From Actinomycetota bacterium (GTDB lineage: Bacteria > Actinomycetota > Thermoleophilia > Solirubrobacterales > Thermoleophilaceae), in NCBI GenBank assembly GCA_005885165.1, contig VAXR01000074.1, forward strand, positions 1 to 17,229: DNA of 17,229 nucleotides. Reading direction: 5' to 3'. Of this stretch, positions 6,160-12,428 are shown piece after piece. Within the stretch, counting starts at the first letter, position 1. Each line of letters opens with the position of its first letter. The notes below the pieces were generated by a model. The model was not told the origin of the DNA and did not search any database. It saw only the letters and a program-made list of their open reading frames with translations. The translations under genes and the position numbers were made by a program.

Positions 6160-6165
6160 TAAGCT
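6160..6165 (+). promoter_or_regulatory. -10-like hexamer, probable leaderless start of the LysR gene
   Basis: TAAGCT is followed by gtggtg and then ATG 6172, a 6-nt spacer. Two in-frame GTGs at 6166 and 6169 would place the start against the hexamer, so ATG 6172 is preferred. Confidence 0.48.
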
Positions 6166-6171
6166 GTGGTG

Positions 6172-7101
6172 ATGCTGAACGTCCAGCGGCTGCGCGTGCT
6201 TCGGGAAGTGGTCGCGCGCGGCTCGTTCTCGGCCGCTGCGGATGCGCTCGACTACACCCAGTCGGCGGTGTCCCAGGCGGTCGCCACGCTTGAGGCCGAG
6301 GTCGGCGCGACGCTGATCGAGCGCGACCGTCGCGGCCTACGCCCAACGGCCGCAGGCGCCGCGCTGGTTGAGCACACCGACGGCATACTCGCTCGCCTCG
6401 AGGCGGCGGAGGAGGACCTCGCCGCGATCATCGGGCTGCGCAAGGGCCGCCTACGGATGGCGTCCTTCCCCACCGCGGGCGCAACGCTCATGCCGCTCGC
6501 TATCGCCACGTTCCGCGACCGGCACGGCGACATCGAGCTGAGCCTGGCCGAGGGCGAGCCCGAGGAGATCGAGCCTCGCCTACGGGCGGGCGAGCTCGAT
6601 CTCGCCCTCCTGTTCGACTTCCCGGGAGTGAGAGGGTCGTGGACCAGCGGGCTCGGGATCACCCACCTCTTCGACGACCCGATGCGGGTTGCGCTTCCGG
6701 CTGCGCACCGGCTCGCCAAGGAGCAGACGCTAAAGCTCGAAGACCTGCGCGAGGAGGCCTGGGTGCAGACGTCAGCCTCGAGCCCATGCGCCCAGCACGT
6801 GGTGCGCTCCTGTCACGCCGCTGGCTTCGAGCCGCTGGTCAGCTTCGAGAGCGACGACTACCAGACGGTCCAGGGGCTCGTCGCGGCCGGGGTGGGCGTT
6901 GCACTCGTCCCCGAGCTCGCGCTCTCGAGCGTGCGTGACGACATCGTGATCAGGGCGCTGTTCCCCGAGAGCCCGATGCGACGCGTCTTGGCCGCCACGG
7001 CTCCGAGCCCGCGCGGGGCACCGGCGGCCGCGGCGATGGTCGCGATCCTCGCCGAGATGGCGCGCAGCTACGCCGACGATCCCGCGCGCCTTACCGCGTA
7101 G
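6172..7101 (+). CDS. LysR-family transcriptional regulator
   Basis: 309 residues. The winged helix-turn-helix is at 1-60: LNVQRLRVLREVVARGSFSA, then AADALDYTQSAVSQAVATLE with the recognition helix around 27-45, and the LysR ending LRPTAAGAALVEHTDGIL. After a linker helix, residues 90-295 form the two-lobed periplasmic-binding-protein-like effector domain (GRLRMASFPTAGATLMPLAI, then LDLALLFDFP and VQGLVAAGVGVALVPELAL). The effector is unknown. It is divergent from a universal stress protein gene, with a dyad at 6127-6152 as probable shared operator. The start is set at ATG 6172, 6 nt after a -10-like hexamer; GTG 6166 or 6169 are alternatives. It ends before a strong terminator that also serves the convergent amt gene. 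Confidence 0.93.
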   Translation: MLNVQRLRVLREVVARGSFSAAADALDYTQSAVSQAVATLEAEVGATLIERDRRGLRPTAAGAALVEHTDGILARLEAAEEDLAAIIGLRKGRLRMASFPTAGATLMPLAIATFRDRHGDIELSLAEGEPEEIEPRLRAGELDLALLFDFPGVRGSWTSGLGITHLFDDPMRVALPAAHRLAKEQTLKLEDLREEAWVQTSASSPCAQHVVRSCHAAGFEPLVSFESDDYQTVQGLVAAGVGVALVPELALSSVRDDIVIRALFPESPMRRVLAATAPSPRGAPAAAAMVAILAEMARSYADDPARLTA

Positions 7102-7110
7102 CGAATGCAA

Positions 7111-7140
7111 ACGGCCCCCGCCCTGGGGAGCGGGGGCCGT
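7111..7140. terminator. Strong bidirectional terminator between LysR and amt
   Basis: ACGGCCCCCGC (7111-7121) and GCGGGGGCCGT (7130-7140) are perfect 11-bp arms around an 8-nt loop. It lies 9 bp after the LysR stop and 32 bp after the amt stop (converging). No long T-tract on either side, but this is the most stable hairpin I noticed in the window. Confidence 0.8.
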
Positions 7141-7172
7141 CTGGTCGGAGGAGGTATTGCTTACATCGCCTG

Positions 7173-8576
7173 CTAGCCCGGCGCTTCCGCCGGTCGTGCC
7201 GCCGGCGGTGGCGCTGGCGTCCCTGACGGGAAGCTGAGCGACGGCACGTCGGAGGGGTAGACCTCGTGGCCGTGGACGGCCAGGTCGCCCTCCTCCATGT
7301 CGCGCTCCTTCATCCGCAGCGGCACGAACAGCCCGACGAGCTTGAGCAGCAGGAACGTGCCGATGCCGGAGAAGAGGATCACCCACAGCGCGGCGATCGC
7401 CTGCCATTTCAGCAGGACGGCGTGCCCGTGTATCACGCCTGCGACGGAGATCGGCGCCGTCTTCCCGATCCCCAGGTACACGATCATCTTGGGGTCGGCG
7501 AAGAAGCCGGTGAGCAATCCGCCGGCGAGCCCTGCGAACCCGTGCGTGTACACGACGCCCAGCGTGTCGTCCACGCGCCGGAACGGCCGCAGCCGGCTCA
7601 CGTAGTTGTACGCGAAGTACACGAGCGTGGAGCCGGCGATGCCGATCGCGCCCGCGCCCCACCCGTTCACGTAACCCGCGGCGGGCGTGATCGCCACGAG
7701 GCCGGTGATCATCGCGTTGACGCTGCCGATGAGCGACGGCTTGCGCCCTGTCGCGTAATCCCAGCCGATCCACACCAGGAAGGCAACCGCGGTGCAGAGG
7801 TTCGTGTTGAGAACAGCGGCTGCCGCGTCGGCGCCCGCGTAGTACGGGTCGCCCCCGTTGAAGCCGTTCCAGCCCAGCCAGAGCAGGCCGGCGCCCGTCG
7901 CGACCATGAGCAGGTTGTTGGGGGCGTCGACCTCACGGTCGCGCCTCAGCCGCGGTCCGATCACCGCCGCCGCGACGAAGCCCGACACGCCGGCTGCGAG
8001 ATGGATCACGTAGCCGCCCGAGTAGTCGACGGCGCCGTGCTGCGCCCACCAGCCGCCTCCCCAGATCAGGAACGCGTTGACCGTGTAGATCAGCGTGGAC
8101 CACAGGACCACGAACGGGATCCAGGCCTTGAAGTTGATCCGGCCGAGTACCGACCCGAGCATCAGGATCGGGGTGATCGCCGCGAACACGAACTGGAAGT
8201 ACGCGAGCGTCGCCGTCGGGAAGTGGAACGGCGGACCGGTGGTTATCAAGGGGATGCTCGCCTGCCCCTGCTCGCCGACATGACCGAGGATGTCGCGCGG
8301 TATGCCGATCATGTTGGCGAAGAACCCGTGGTGCGCACCGAAGATGTGCAACGGGTGCCCGAACGCCATCTCGAAGCCGACCAGCACCCACGCAATGAGC
8401 ACGAGGGCGAACGCGATGAACGACATCATCATCGAGTTGACCGACCAGCGCTTCTGCATCACGCCGCCGTAGAGGACGACGAGGCCGGGCACGCTCATCA
8501 GCCCCACCAGCGTCGCCGCGGTGAGCTGCCACGCGTTGTCTCCCGGGTTTAACCAGTTGGGATACGCGGACCACAT
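7173..8576 (-). CDS. amt: Amt/MEP/Rh ammonium transporter
   Basis: 467 residues with about eleven hydrophobic segments, the normal Amt size. The family signature is DYSGGYVIHLAAGVSGFVAA (184-203). The pore twin histidines correspond to H192 (VIHLAAG) and H345 (VVYTHGFAGL), and D184 matches the conserved structural Asp of AmtB. The N-terminus (NPGDNAWQLTAATLVGLMSVPGL) faces out; the C-terminus after about 425 is a cytoplasmic tail ending in a Pro/Ala-rich stretch. It brings ammonium/ammonia into the cell for assimilation. No PII (glnB/glnK) gene is adjacent, unlike the common amtB-glnK arrangement. ATG 8576 has only a distant GGGAG 13 nt upstream. The gene shares a cluster with glnA and a PucR-like regulator and has two GTCCAA motif copies upstream, suggesting co-regulation. 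Confidence 0.95.
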   Translation of the reverse strand: MWSAYPNWLNPGDNAWQLTAATLVGLMSVPGLVVLYGGVMQKRWSVNSMMMSFIAFALVLIAWVLVGFEMAFGHPLHIFGAHHGFFANMIGIPRDILGHVGEQGQASIPLITTGPPFHFPTATLAYFQFVFAAITPILMLGSVLGRINFKAWIPFVVLWSTLIYTVNAFLIWGGGWWAQHGAVDYSGGYVIHLAAGVSGFVAAAVIGPRLRRDREVDAPNNLLMVATGAGLLWLGWNGFNGGDPYYAGADAAAAVLNTNLCTAVAFLVWIGWDYATGRKPSLIGSVNAMITGLVAITPAAGYVNGWGAGAIGIAGSTLVYFAYNYVSRLRPFRRVDDTLGVVYTHGFAGLAGGLLTGFFADPKMIVYLGIGKTAPISVAGVIHGHAVLLKWQAIAALWVILFSGIGTFLLLKLVGLFVPLRMKERDMEEGDLAVHGHEVYPSDVPSLSFPSGTPAPPPAARPAEAPG

Positions 8577-8695
8577 GGACGTATTTCTTCTCCCGTGTCG
8601 GGTGTGGTGAACTGGATCGACGCCACGCCGGGCACCGAGGCGCGGCGCAGGTCAACACGCTGATCGTCAGTGTCATCGCGGCCCATGGCACCGCC

Positions 8696-8701
8696 AATGT
8701 A
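8696..8701 (-). promoter_or_regulatory. Candidate -10 of the amt promoter
   Basis: TACATT on the minus strand fits TAnnnT. It lies 4 bp downstream of the proximal GTCCAA motif copy and would give a leader of about 110 nt. The -35 position reads CGTCTC, a poor match, as expected of a promoter needing an activator. Position-based inference. Confidence 0.3.
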
Positions 8702-8704
8702 CGG

Positions 8705-8746
8705 CGGTCCAAAGAGTCGAGACGCCGTTTCGCCCCACGGTCCAAA
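8705..8746. promoter_or_regulatory. Two CGGTCCAAA copies upstream of amt (candidate regulator sites)
   Basis: CGGTCCAAA occurs at 8705-8713 and 8738-8746, 33 bp apart (about three helical turns, so on the same face). On the amt coding strand they read TTTGGACCG. Related copies lie next to the start of the PucR-like gene (10500-10508) and upstream of glnA (12076-12086). The remainder of the 211-bp amt/8788 gap shows no other clear signal besides two -10-like hexamers. Confidence 0.45.
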
Positions 8747-8774
8747 CGCGCTCCAGACCGGCTCAAGCCGGCCT

Positions 8775-8780
8775 TAGACT
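8775..8780 (+). promoter_or_regulatory. -10-like hexamer, probable leaderless start of the small membrane protein gene
   Basis: TAGACT is 7 nt before ATG 8788 (spacer gggatcg); no Shine-Dalgarno at a useful distance. Confidence 0.5.
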
Positions 8781-8787
8781 GGGATCG

Positions 8788-9117
8788 ATGCCGCTGGAAG
8801 GCCACTGGGAGCGCCAGCAGACCCCGCTGCGGCTGCCGACGACGCGCGGGGGCTGGGCGCTGCTCGCGACGGCGGTCGTGCTGATCGTCGCGACCGTCGC
8901 CCTGCTGGCGTACGCCGTGCTGGACGCGAGCTCCAAGCCGCCGGCGGCCGGATGCATCGAGGTGACGTCCGGAAGCAGCACCGGCGGCGCGACGATCCAC
9001 GCCTGCGGCCGCGACGCCGAGCGCTTGTGCCGTGGCTCGGCGCACCAGGACACGCCGCTCGCCCGCGCGCTTCGGTCCCAATGCGGCCGGCTCCGCGGGC
9101 GCCACGCCGGTCCCTGA
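8788..9117 (+). CDS. Small single-pass membrane protein with extracytoplasmic Cys motif
   Basis: 109 residues. An N-terminal polar stretch (1-21) is followed by one clear transmembrane helix, GWALLATAVVLIVATVALLA (22-41), and then a presumably extracytoplasmic region with four cysteines: C56 (GCIEVT), C73 (HACG), C81 (RLCRG) and C99 (SQCG). The spacing suggests two disulfides. The segment GSSTGGATIHACGRDAERLC resembles short actinobacterial membrane proteins of unknown function that I half recognise. ATG 8788 follows a -10-like TAGACT by 7 nt. It is divergent from amt and convergent with the PucR-like gene, so it sits inside the nitrogen block, but nothing in the protein itself points to nitrogen. 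Function unknown. Confidence 0.65.
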   Translation: MPLEGHWERQQTPLRLPTTRGGWALLATAVVLIVATVALLAYAVLDASSKPPAAGCIEVTSGSSTGGATIHACGRDAERLCRGSAHQDTPLARALRSQCGRLRGRHAGP

Positions 9118-9125
9118 CGGGCCGG
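9107..9125. terminator. Hairpin with the stop codon of the small membrane protein in its loop
   Basis: CCGG-T-CCC (9107-9114) pairs with GGG-CCGG (9119-9125), a 7-bp stem with one bulged T and loop TGAC containing the TGA at 9115-9117. It lies 13 bp before the PucR-like gene's stop (9138-9140, minus), so it could serve both. Confidence 0.45.
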
Positions 9126-9137
9126 GCCGGATTCGGG

Positions 9138-10499
9138 CTAGCGCTGCAGCTGCGGCGAGAGGATCCGGTAAGCCTTGAGGCCGAGCCCGAGCCGCTCGCG
9201 GTCCTCCGAGACGCTCGGGTCGAGCCGAGTCAGCTCGCGCACCCGGTCCAGCCGGTAGGCGATCGTGTGCCGGTGCGCGTAGATCGCGGCGGCGGTGGCG
9301 TTCATGTTGCAGTTGTGGCGCAGGTAGGCCTCGAGGGTCCCGACGAGGTCGGTGCGGTACTCGGCGTCGTGGCGGACGAGTGGAGCGACGGTGTCCTCGT
9401 AAAACTGCCTGATCTCGTCGGGCTGCGACGCCATCGTGTTGATGAGCAGGCGGAAGGTCGAGGAGCGGATGTCGTCCACAGAGGCGTCCTGATCGCCGTC
9501 CTCGAGGAGCTCGTGCTCGAGCACGTCCACGACGAGCTCAGCCTCGGCGATCGCCCGAGCGAAGCGCGCCGGCTGAGAGCAGAACGACGAGAAGCCCACC
9601 GTGGCGTACGGTGCGAGCGCCTTGACGAGCCGCTGGGCGCTTTCGATCGGAGCGTTCGCCGGGTCGTCGCCGTGCGTTGCGGGCAGCAGCGCGTAGATCC
9701 GGTTGTCGAGGTGCTCGGCGAGCGCCTGCGGGTGGTGCTCGCGCACGATGCTGATCACGTAGCGGGGGCGCTCACCCTTCAGCTCGGCGCAGAGCGCGAC
9801 CGCGCCGGCGCTGAGGTCGCTCCCCAGACGGTGGGCCCTTCGGAGAATCTCCTCCTCCGCGAGGTCGGCGTTACCGCGGATGAGCTCGATCAGCGAGCTG
9901 CGGAGCGCCTCGTCCGCATCCTCTCGCGCCGACGCCGCCGCGAGCTGCGTGAGGACCGCAAGCGCGGTCACGTCCAGGAGCTCTCCCAGGTTCGGACCTG
10001 GAGACGCGTCGGGATCGGCGAGGGCCAGGACGTCCAGGACCTCTCCCAGGTTCGGGCCCGGGGCCGCGTCGGGATCGGCGAGGGCCAGGATCACGCCGAC
10101 GATCTCGTCACCCGTGCTCACGACGCTCTCGGCGGCCACGACGTCGGGCAGCTCGGTCGGCCGGTTCGCCACCCGGCCACGAACATACGCCCGAAGCCGC
10201 TCGCGCTCCGCCGCGGCCAGGGAGCCGTCCGGCGCGACCGCTTCACCGAGCCGCGGAACGACGATCACCACCGGCGCCCCGGCCTCCGCTCCGGCCAGCT
10301 CGGCGAGGCGCTCGAGACCGCCGCCGTCCATCACGGCCGCGATCATCGCCAGGTGGAGTCCGCGCTGGGTGGCCACTCTGGGGGTCGCGAGCTCCGCAAG
10401 CCTCGCGCGGTCGGCGCTCACCAGGGCCTGCGGTAGGTGATCGGAGCGCGCATGGGCGTCCTGATGGTGCGCGACGTGCGGCTGGATGTCCCTGGCCAT
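9138..10499 (-). CDS. PucR/CdaR-family transcriptional regulator
   Basis: 453 residues from ATG 10499, which follows GAGGAA by 9 nt; a frame extending to 10553 adds 18 unlikely residues. Residues about 25-190 form a GAF-like sensor region (GAPVVIVVPRLG, VVSTGDEIVGVILALADPD). Residues 195-350 look like the CdaR GGDEF-like domain. Residues about 385-450 are the PucR C-terminal helix-turn-helix: TLEAYLRHNCNMNATAAAIY then AHRHTIAYRLDRVRELTRLD. Family members control purine, sugar-acid or nitrogen genes, often as activators. The sensor contains an exact 20-residue tandem repeat (137-156 and 157-176) made by a 60-bp DNA duplication. It lies 58 bp downstream of glnA on the same strand. A GTCCAA motif copy abuts its start codon, suggesting autoregulation. 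A role in ammonium/glutamine control is inferred from context. Confidence 0.85.
   Translation of the reverse strand: MARDIQPHVAHHQDAHARSDHLPQALVSADRARLAELATPRVATQRGLHLAMIAAVMDGGGLERLAELAGAEAGAPVVIVVPRLGEAVAPDGSLAAAERERLRAYVRGRVANRPTELPDVVAAESVVSTGDEIVGVILALADPDAAPGPNLGEVLDVLALADPDASPGPNLGELLDVTALAVLTQLAAASAREDADEALRSSLIELIRGNADLAEEEILRRAHRLGSDLSAGAVALCAELKGERPRYVISIVREHHPQALAEHLDNRIYALLPATHGDDPANAPIESAQRLVKALAPYATVGFSSFCSQPARFARAIAEAELVVDVLEHELLEDGDQDASVDDIRSSTFRLLINTMASQPDEIRQFYEDTVAPLVRHDAEYRTDLVGTLEAYLRHNCNMNATAAAIYAHRHTIAYRLDRVRELTRLDPSVSEDRERLGLGLKAYRILSPQLQR
9971..10090. repeat. 60-bp in-frame tandem duplication (two copies) inside the PucR-like gene
   Basis: Copies 9971-10030 and 10031-10090 differ at 5 of 60 positions by my alignment. 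Each encodes 20 residues containing ALADPDA(A/S)PGPNLGE; the two peptides differ at three positions. The unit length is a multiple of three, so the frame is kept. The high identity suggests a fairly recent duplication by slippage or unequal recombination. Confidence 0.9.
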
Positions 10500-10508
10500 C
10501 GGTCCAAA
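10500..10508. promoter_or_regulatory. CGGTCCAAA motif copy abutting the PucR-like start codon
   Basis: CGGTCCAAA lies directly next to ATG 10499, reading TTTGGACCG on the coding strand, between the GAGGAA Shine-Dalgarno and the start. It matches the two copies upstream of amt. A regulator bound here could block elongation; the overlap with the ribosome-binding site also leaves room for coincidence. Confidence 0.35.
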
Positions 10509-10537
10509 TTCCTCGTGCTGTCGTTGGCCCCAGGGTC

Positions 10538-10556
10538 GACGTGCGGCCGCCACGTC
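10538..10556 (-). terminator. Hairpin between glnA and the PucR-like gene
   Basis: GACGTG (10538-10543) and CACGTC (10551-10556) form a perfect 6-bp stem with a 7-nt loop, starting just after the glnA stop (10558-10560). It may terminate or reduce read-through into the downstream regulator gene. Confidence 0.35.
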
Positions 10557-10557
10557 C

Positions 10558-11379
10558 TCAGGCGTCGTGGTAGAGGGCGAACTCCCAGGGATGAGGGCGC
10601 ATCCGCATCGCGTCGATCTCCGCCTCGCGCTTGTACTGGACGTAGGTCTCGATCACGTCCGGGGTGAACACCCCACCCTTGAGAAGGAACTCCTGGTCGG
10701 CCTCGAGCGCGTCGAGGCTCGCCTCGAGCGAGGCCGGGACGCTCGCGATCGTCGCCAGGCGCTCCGCGGGGAGCTCGTAGATGTCCTCGTCCAGCGGGTC
10801 GCCCGGCTCGAGCTCTCTCTCGATGCCATCCAGTCCGGCCAGCATGAGCGCGCTGAACGCGAGGTACGGGTTGGCCGTCGGGTCCGGGGTCCGGAACTCC
10901 ACCCGCTTCGTCTTCGGCTCGGCCGAGTAGACCGGGATACGCACGCACGCGGAGCGGTTGCGCGCGGAGTAGACGAGGTTCACGGGAGCCTCGAACCCCG
11001 GCACAAGCCGCCGGTACGAGTTGGTGGTCGGTGCGCAGAAGGCGAGCAGCGCGTCCGCGTGGGCGAGAAGGCCCGCGACGTAATGGCGCGCGAGCTTGCT
11101 CAGGCGCGCATAGCCGTCGGCATCGAACATCAGCGTGTCGCCGTCCCGCCAGAGCGACTGGTGCACGTGCATGCCCGAGCCGTTCTCCTCGAAGATCGGC
11201 TTCGGCATGAAGGTCGCGACCTTCCCGTGCCTCGCGGCGGTGTTCTTGACCACGTACTTGTAGACCATCATCTGGTCCGCCATCCGGAGGAGCGGCTGGA
11301 AGCGCATGTCGATCTCGCCCTGCCCACCGGACGACACCTCGTGGTGGTGGAACTCGCAGGCGATGCCGAGCGAGCGCAT
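10558..11379 (-). CDS. glnA: glnA C-terminal fragment (catalytic domain, most of active site)
   Basis: 273 residues if counted from ATG 11379, beginning MRSLGIACEFHHHEV. It carries Glu14 and Glu22 (metal ligands in HHHEV and GQGE), His71 (NGSGMHVHQ), the Arg-containing NSYRRLVPG and RNRSACVRIP loops, EFR (161-163) and the adenylylation-site Tyr201 in DIYELPAE, which marks the adenylylatable GSI-beta class. Alone it lacks the N-terminal domain that completes the active site of the neighbouring subunit in the dodecamer, so it should be inactive by itself. ATG 11379 lies 2 nt after the TGA ending the upstream fragment, so coupled reinitiation is possible, but no Shine-Dalgarno is evident. Confidence 0.6.
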   Translation of the reverse strand: MRSLGIACEFHHHEVSSGGQGEIDMRFQPLLRMADQMMVYKYVVKNTAARHGKVATFMPKPIFEENGSGMHVHQSLWRDGDTLMFDADGYARLSKLARHYVAGLLAHADALLAFCAPTTNSYRRLVPGFEAPVNLVYSARNRSACVRIPVYSAEPKTKRVEFRTPDPTANPYLAFSALMLAGLDGIERELEPGDPLDEDIYELPAERLATIASVPASLEASLDALEADQEFLLKGGVFTPDVIETYVQYKREAEIDAMRMRPHPWEFALYHDA

Positions 11380-11381
11380 GA

Positions 11382-12002
11382 TCAGAGCGAGTCCGCCGGC
11401 GGGACGGGGAAGTAGCCCTCCTTCTGGCGGAGCTTGTGGCCGAGGTTCGGCTGGCCGTCGATCGCCTTACCGGTGTTCCAGAAGCCCTCACCGGAGTCGA
11501 TCTCGTAGAAGGCGCGGTGCTCATGCTGCTCGTAGGCGAGGTGGTCGAACACGAAGAACTCCGCCTCCGGGCCGAAGAAGCACGTGTCGGCGATCTCGCT
11601 CCGCACGAGATGCCGCTCGGCTTTCTCCGCGATGTGGCGCGGGTCGCGCGAGTACGGCTCGTGGGTGAGCGGGTCGGCGACCTCGCAGATCAGCGACAGC
11701 GTCGGGATCGCGTAGTAGGGATCGATGATCGCCGTCTTCGGGTCCGGCTTCAGCAGCATGTCGGACTCGTCGATCTGCTGGAAGCCGCGGATCGACGAGC
11801 CGTCGAACCCGAGGCCAGCGTCGAAGTCGTCGGCATCCAGCGAGTCGAGCGGCATCTGCATGTGCTGCCAGGTTCCCGGCAGGTCGGTGAACTTCAGGTC
11901 CACCATCTCGACGCCGTATTCACCCGCGAACGCGAGCGCGTCCTCAGCGGTCGTCACGTCCGGGGCGGCGGCGCCTCGGCCGACCTTGAGCTCGACTGCC
12001 AT
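11382..12002 (-). CDS. glnA: glnA N-terminal fragment
   Basis: 206 residues from ATG 12002, with a GAAGAAGGGA stretch about 11 nt upstream as Shine-Dalgarno. It contains the beta-grasp domain (VDLKFTDLPGTWQHMQMPL, 34-52), the Asp67 loop in GFDGSSIRG (65-73) that completes the adjacent subunit's active site, and metal ligands Glu146 and Glu148 in EAEFF. The reading frame stops right after YFPVPPADSL, where relatives continue through a short DLR-type helix into the HHHEV core. Confidence 0.6.
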   Translation of the reverse strand: MAVELKVGRGAAAPDVTTAEDALAFAGEYGVEMVDLKFTDLPGTWQHMQMPLDSLDADDFDAGLGFDGSSIRGFQQIDESDMLLKPDPKTAIIDPYYAIPTLSLICEVADPLTHEPYSRDPRHIAEKAERHLVRSEIADTCFFGPEAEFFVFDHLAYEQHEHRAFYEIDSGEGFWNTGKAIDGQPNLGHKLRQKEGYFPVPPADSL

Positions 12003-12031
12003 GCTTGATCTGTCCCTTCTTCGGATAGGCG

Positions 12032-12086
12032 GTTTGACCCAAGCATCGCCCACCGAAGAGGCGCCGCACAGTGCCGTTTGTCCAAG
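12032..12086. promoter_or_regulatory. Two TTTG(n)CCAAG elements upstream of glnA
   Basis: GTTTGTCCAAG (12076-12086) and GTTTGACCCAAG (12032-12043) lie 44 bp apart upstream of glnA. The first shares the GTCCAA core with the amt and PucR-like sites; the second is a looser match. The rest of the 228-bp gap between glnA and the gene at 12231 shows no clear hairpin or canonical -35/-10 pair. TGTACA occurs twice (12104-12109 and 12196-12201) without known meaning. Confidence 0.35.
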
Positions 12087-12230
12087 ATCTGGGCGCGCGG
12101 CTTGTACACACGGTCGAGTTTGCGCCGGGGGCCCTCGTTTTCGCGCGCTGGACCGCGCGGCGGGCGCAGGTGGGCGAAGTTTGGCCCGCTGGCGCTGTAC
12201 AGAACCCGCCGCTCGGTCGATCATCCGGGT

Positions 12231-12428
12231 ATGGGGAGGAAGTCCGGCATAACGCGCCTGACGCTGGTCCCGGCGTTCGGCCCCACGGACGAGATCCGCC
12301 GCTACAGGCTCGCGCGCATGGACGAGATCGCGCTGGCGTGGCCGCCGGACCAGCCGGAGGGGTTCACGGAGCCGCGTGGCGATACGCCCGAACCGGGAGA
12401 CGACGCGCCGCCCGAGCCCGGCTCCTAG
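12231..12428 (+). CDS. Small hypothetical protein (65 aa)
   Basis: The protein starts MGRKSGITRLTLVPAFGPTD, continues EIRRYRLARMDEIALAWPPD and ends in a Pro/Glu/Asp-rich tail (EPGDDAPPEPGS). There is no signal peptide or membrane helix. The basic N-terminal half and disordered acidic tail look like a genuine small protein, and the codons have the strong third-position G/C of the neighbours. An upstream extension to 12078 is possible in frame but reads as non-coding. ATG 12231 has GATCAT 6 nt upstream, a near match to the leaderless -10 pattern. The TAG stop (12426-12428) is the first half of the TAGAGT hexamer serving the next gene. I do not recognise a family; function unknown. Confidence 0.55.
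   Translation: MGRKSGITRLTLVPAFGPTDEIRRYRLARMDEIALAWPPDQPEGFTEPRGDTPEPGDDAPPEPGS

Larger units (their letters stand above)
10558..12002 (-). pseudogene. glnA: Type I glutamine synthetase gene, frameshifted (two fragments)
   Basis: Glutamine synthetase makes glutamine from glutamate, ammonia and ATP. The gene reads in one frame from ATG 12002 to a TGA at 11382-11384 (206 aa) and resumes in another frame through 11379 to TGA 10558-10560 (273 aa). All hallmark motifs are present across the two parts: GFDGSSIRG, EAEFF, HHHEVSSGGQGE, NGSGMHVHQS, NSYRRLVPG, RNRSACVRIP, and the adenylylation Tyr in EDIYELP. At the junction the conserved segment between PPADSL and ALIM (about 7 residues, DLR-x-x-M in relatives) is missing and the frame changes, consistent with loss of about 25 bp. 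The domains are otherwise well conserved, so the lesion is recent, an assembly artefact, or conceivably bridged by reinitiation (TGATCATG). It lies upstream of the PucR-like gene. Confidence 0.85.

Noticed and set aside
7266..8552. 428-residue plus-strand frame opposite amt
   Set aside because: The minus strand encodes a complete ammonium channel with its signature; the plus frame is His/Arg/Asp-rich with no membrane or domain pattern.
8952..10436. 494-residue open frame on the plus strand opposite the PucR-like gene
   Set aside because: It is the antisense shadow of a recognisable regulator: Arg/Val/Glu-rich composition, no motifs, and it runs across the end of the small membrane protein gene. 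Long shadow frames are expected at this G+C content.
10558..12002. Programmed ribosomal frameshift as the explanation of split glnA
   Set aside because: There is no slippery heptamer at 11377-11390, and a block of about 7 conserved residues is missing, which a frameshift alone would not restore.
12104..12201. Two TGTACA palindromes (12104-12109, 12196-12201) as an operator pair
   Set aside because: Six-base palindromes 92 bp apart with no wider similarity; too little to call.
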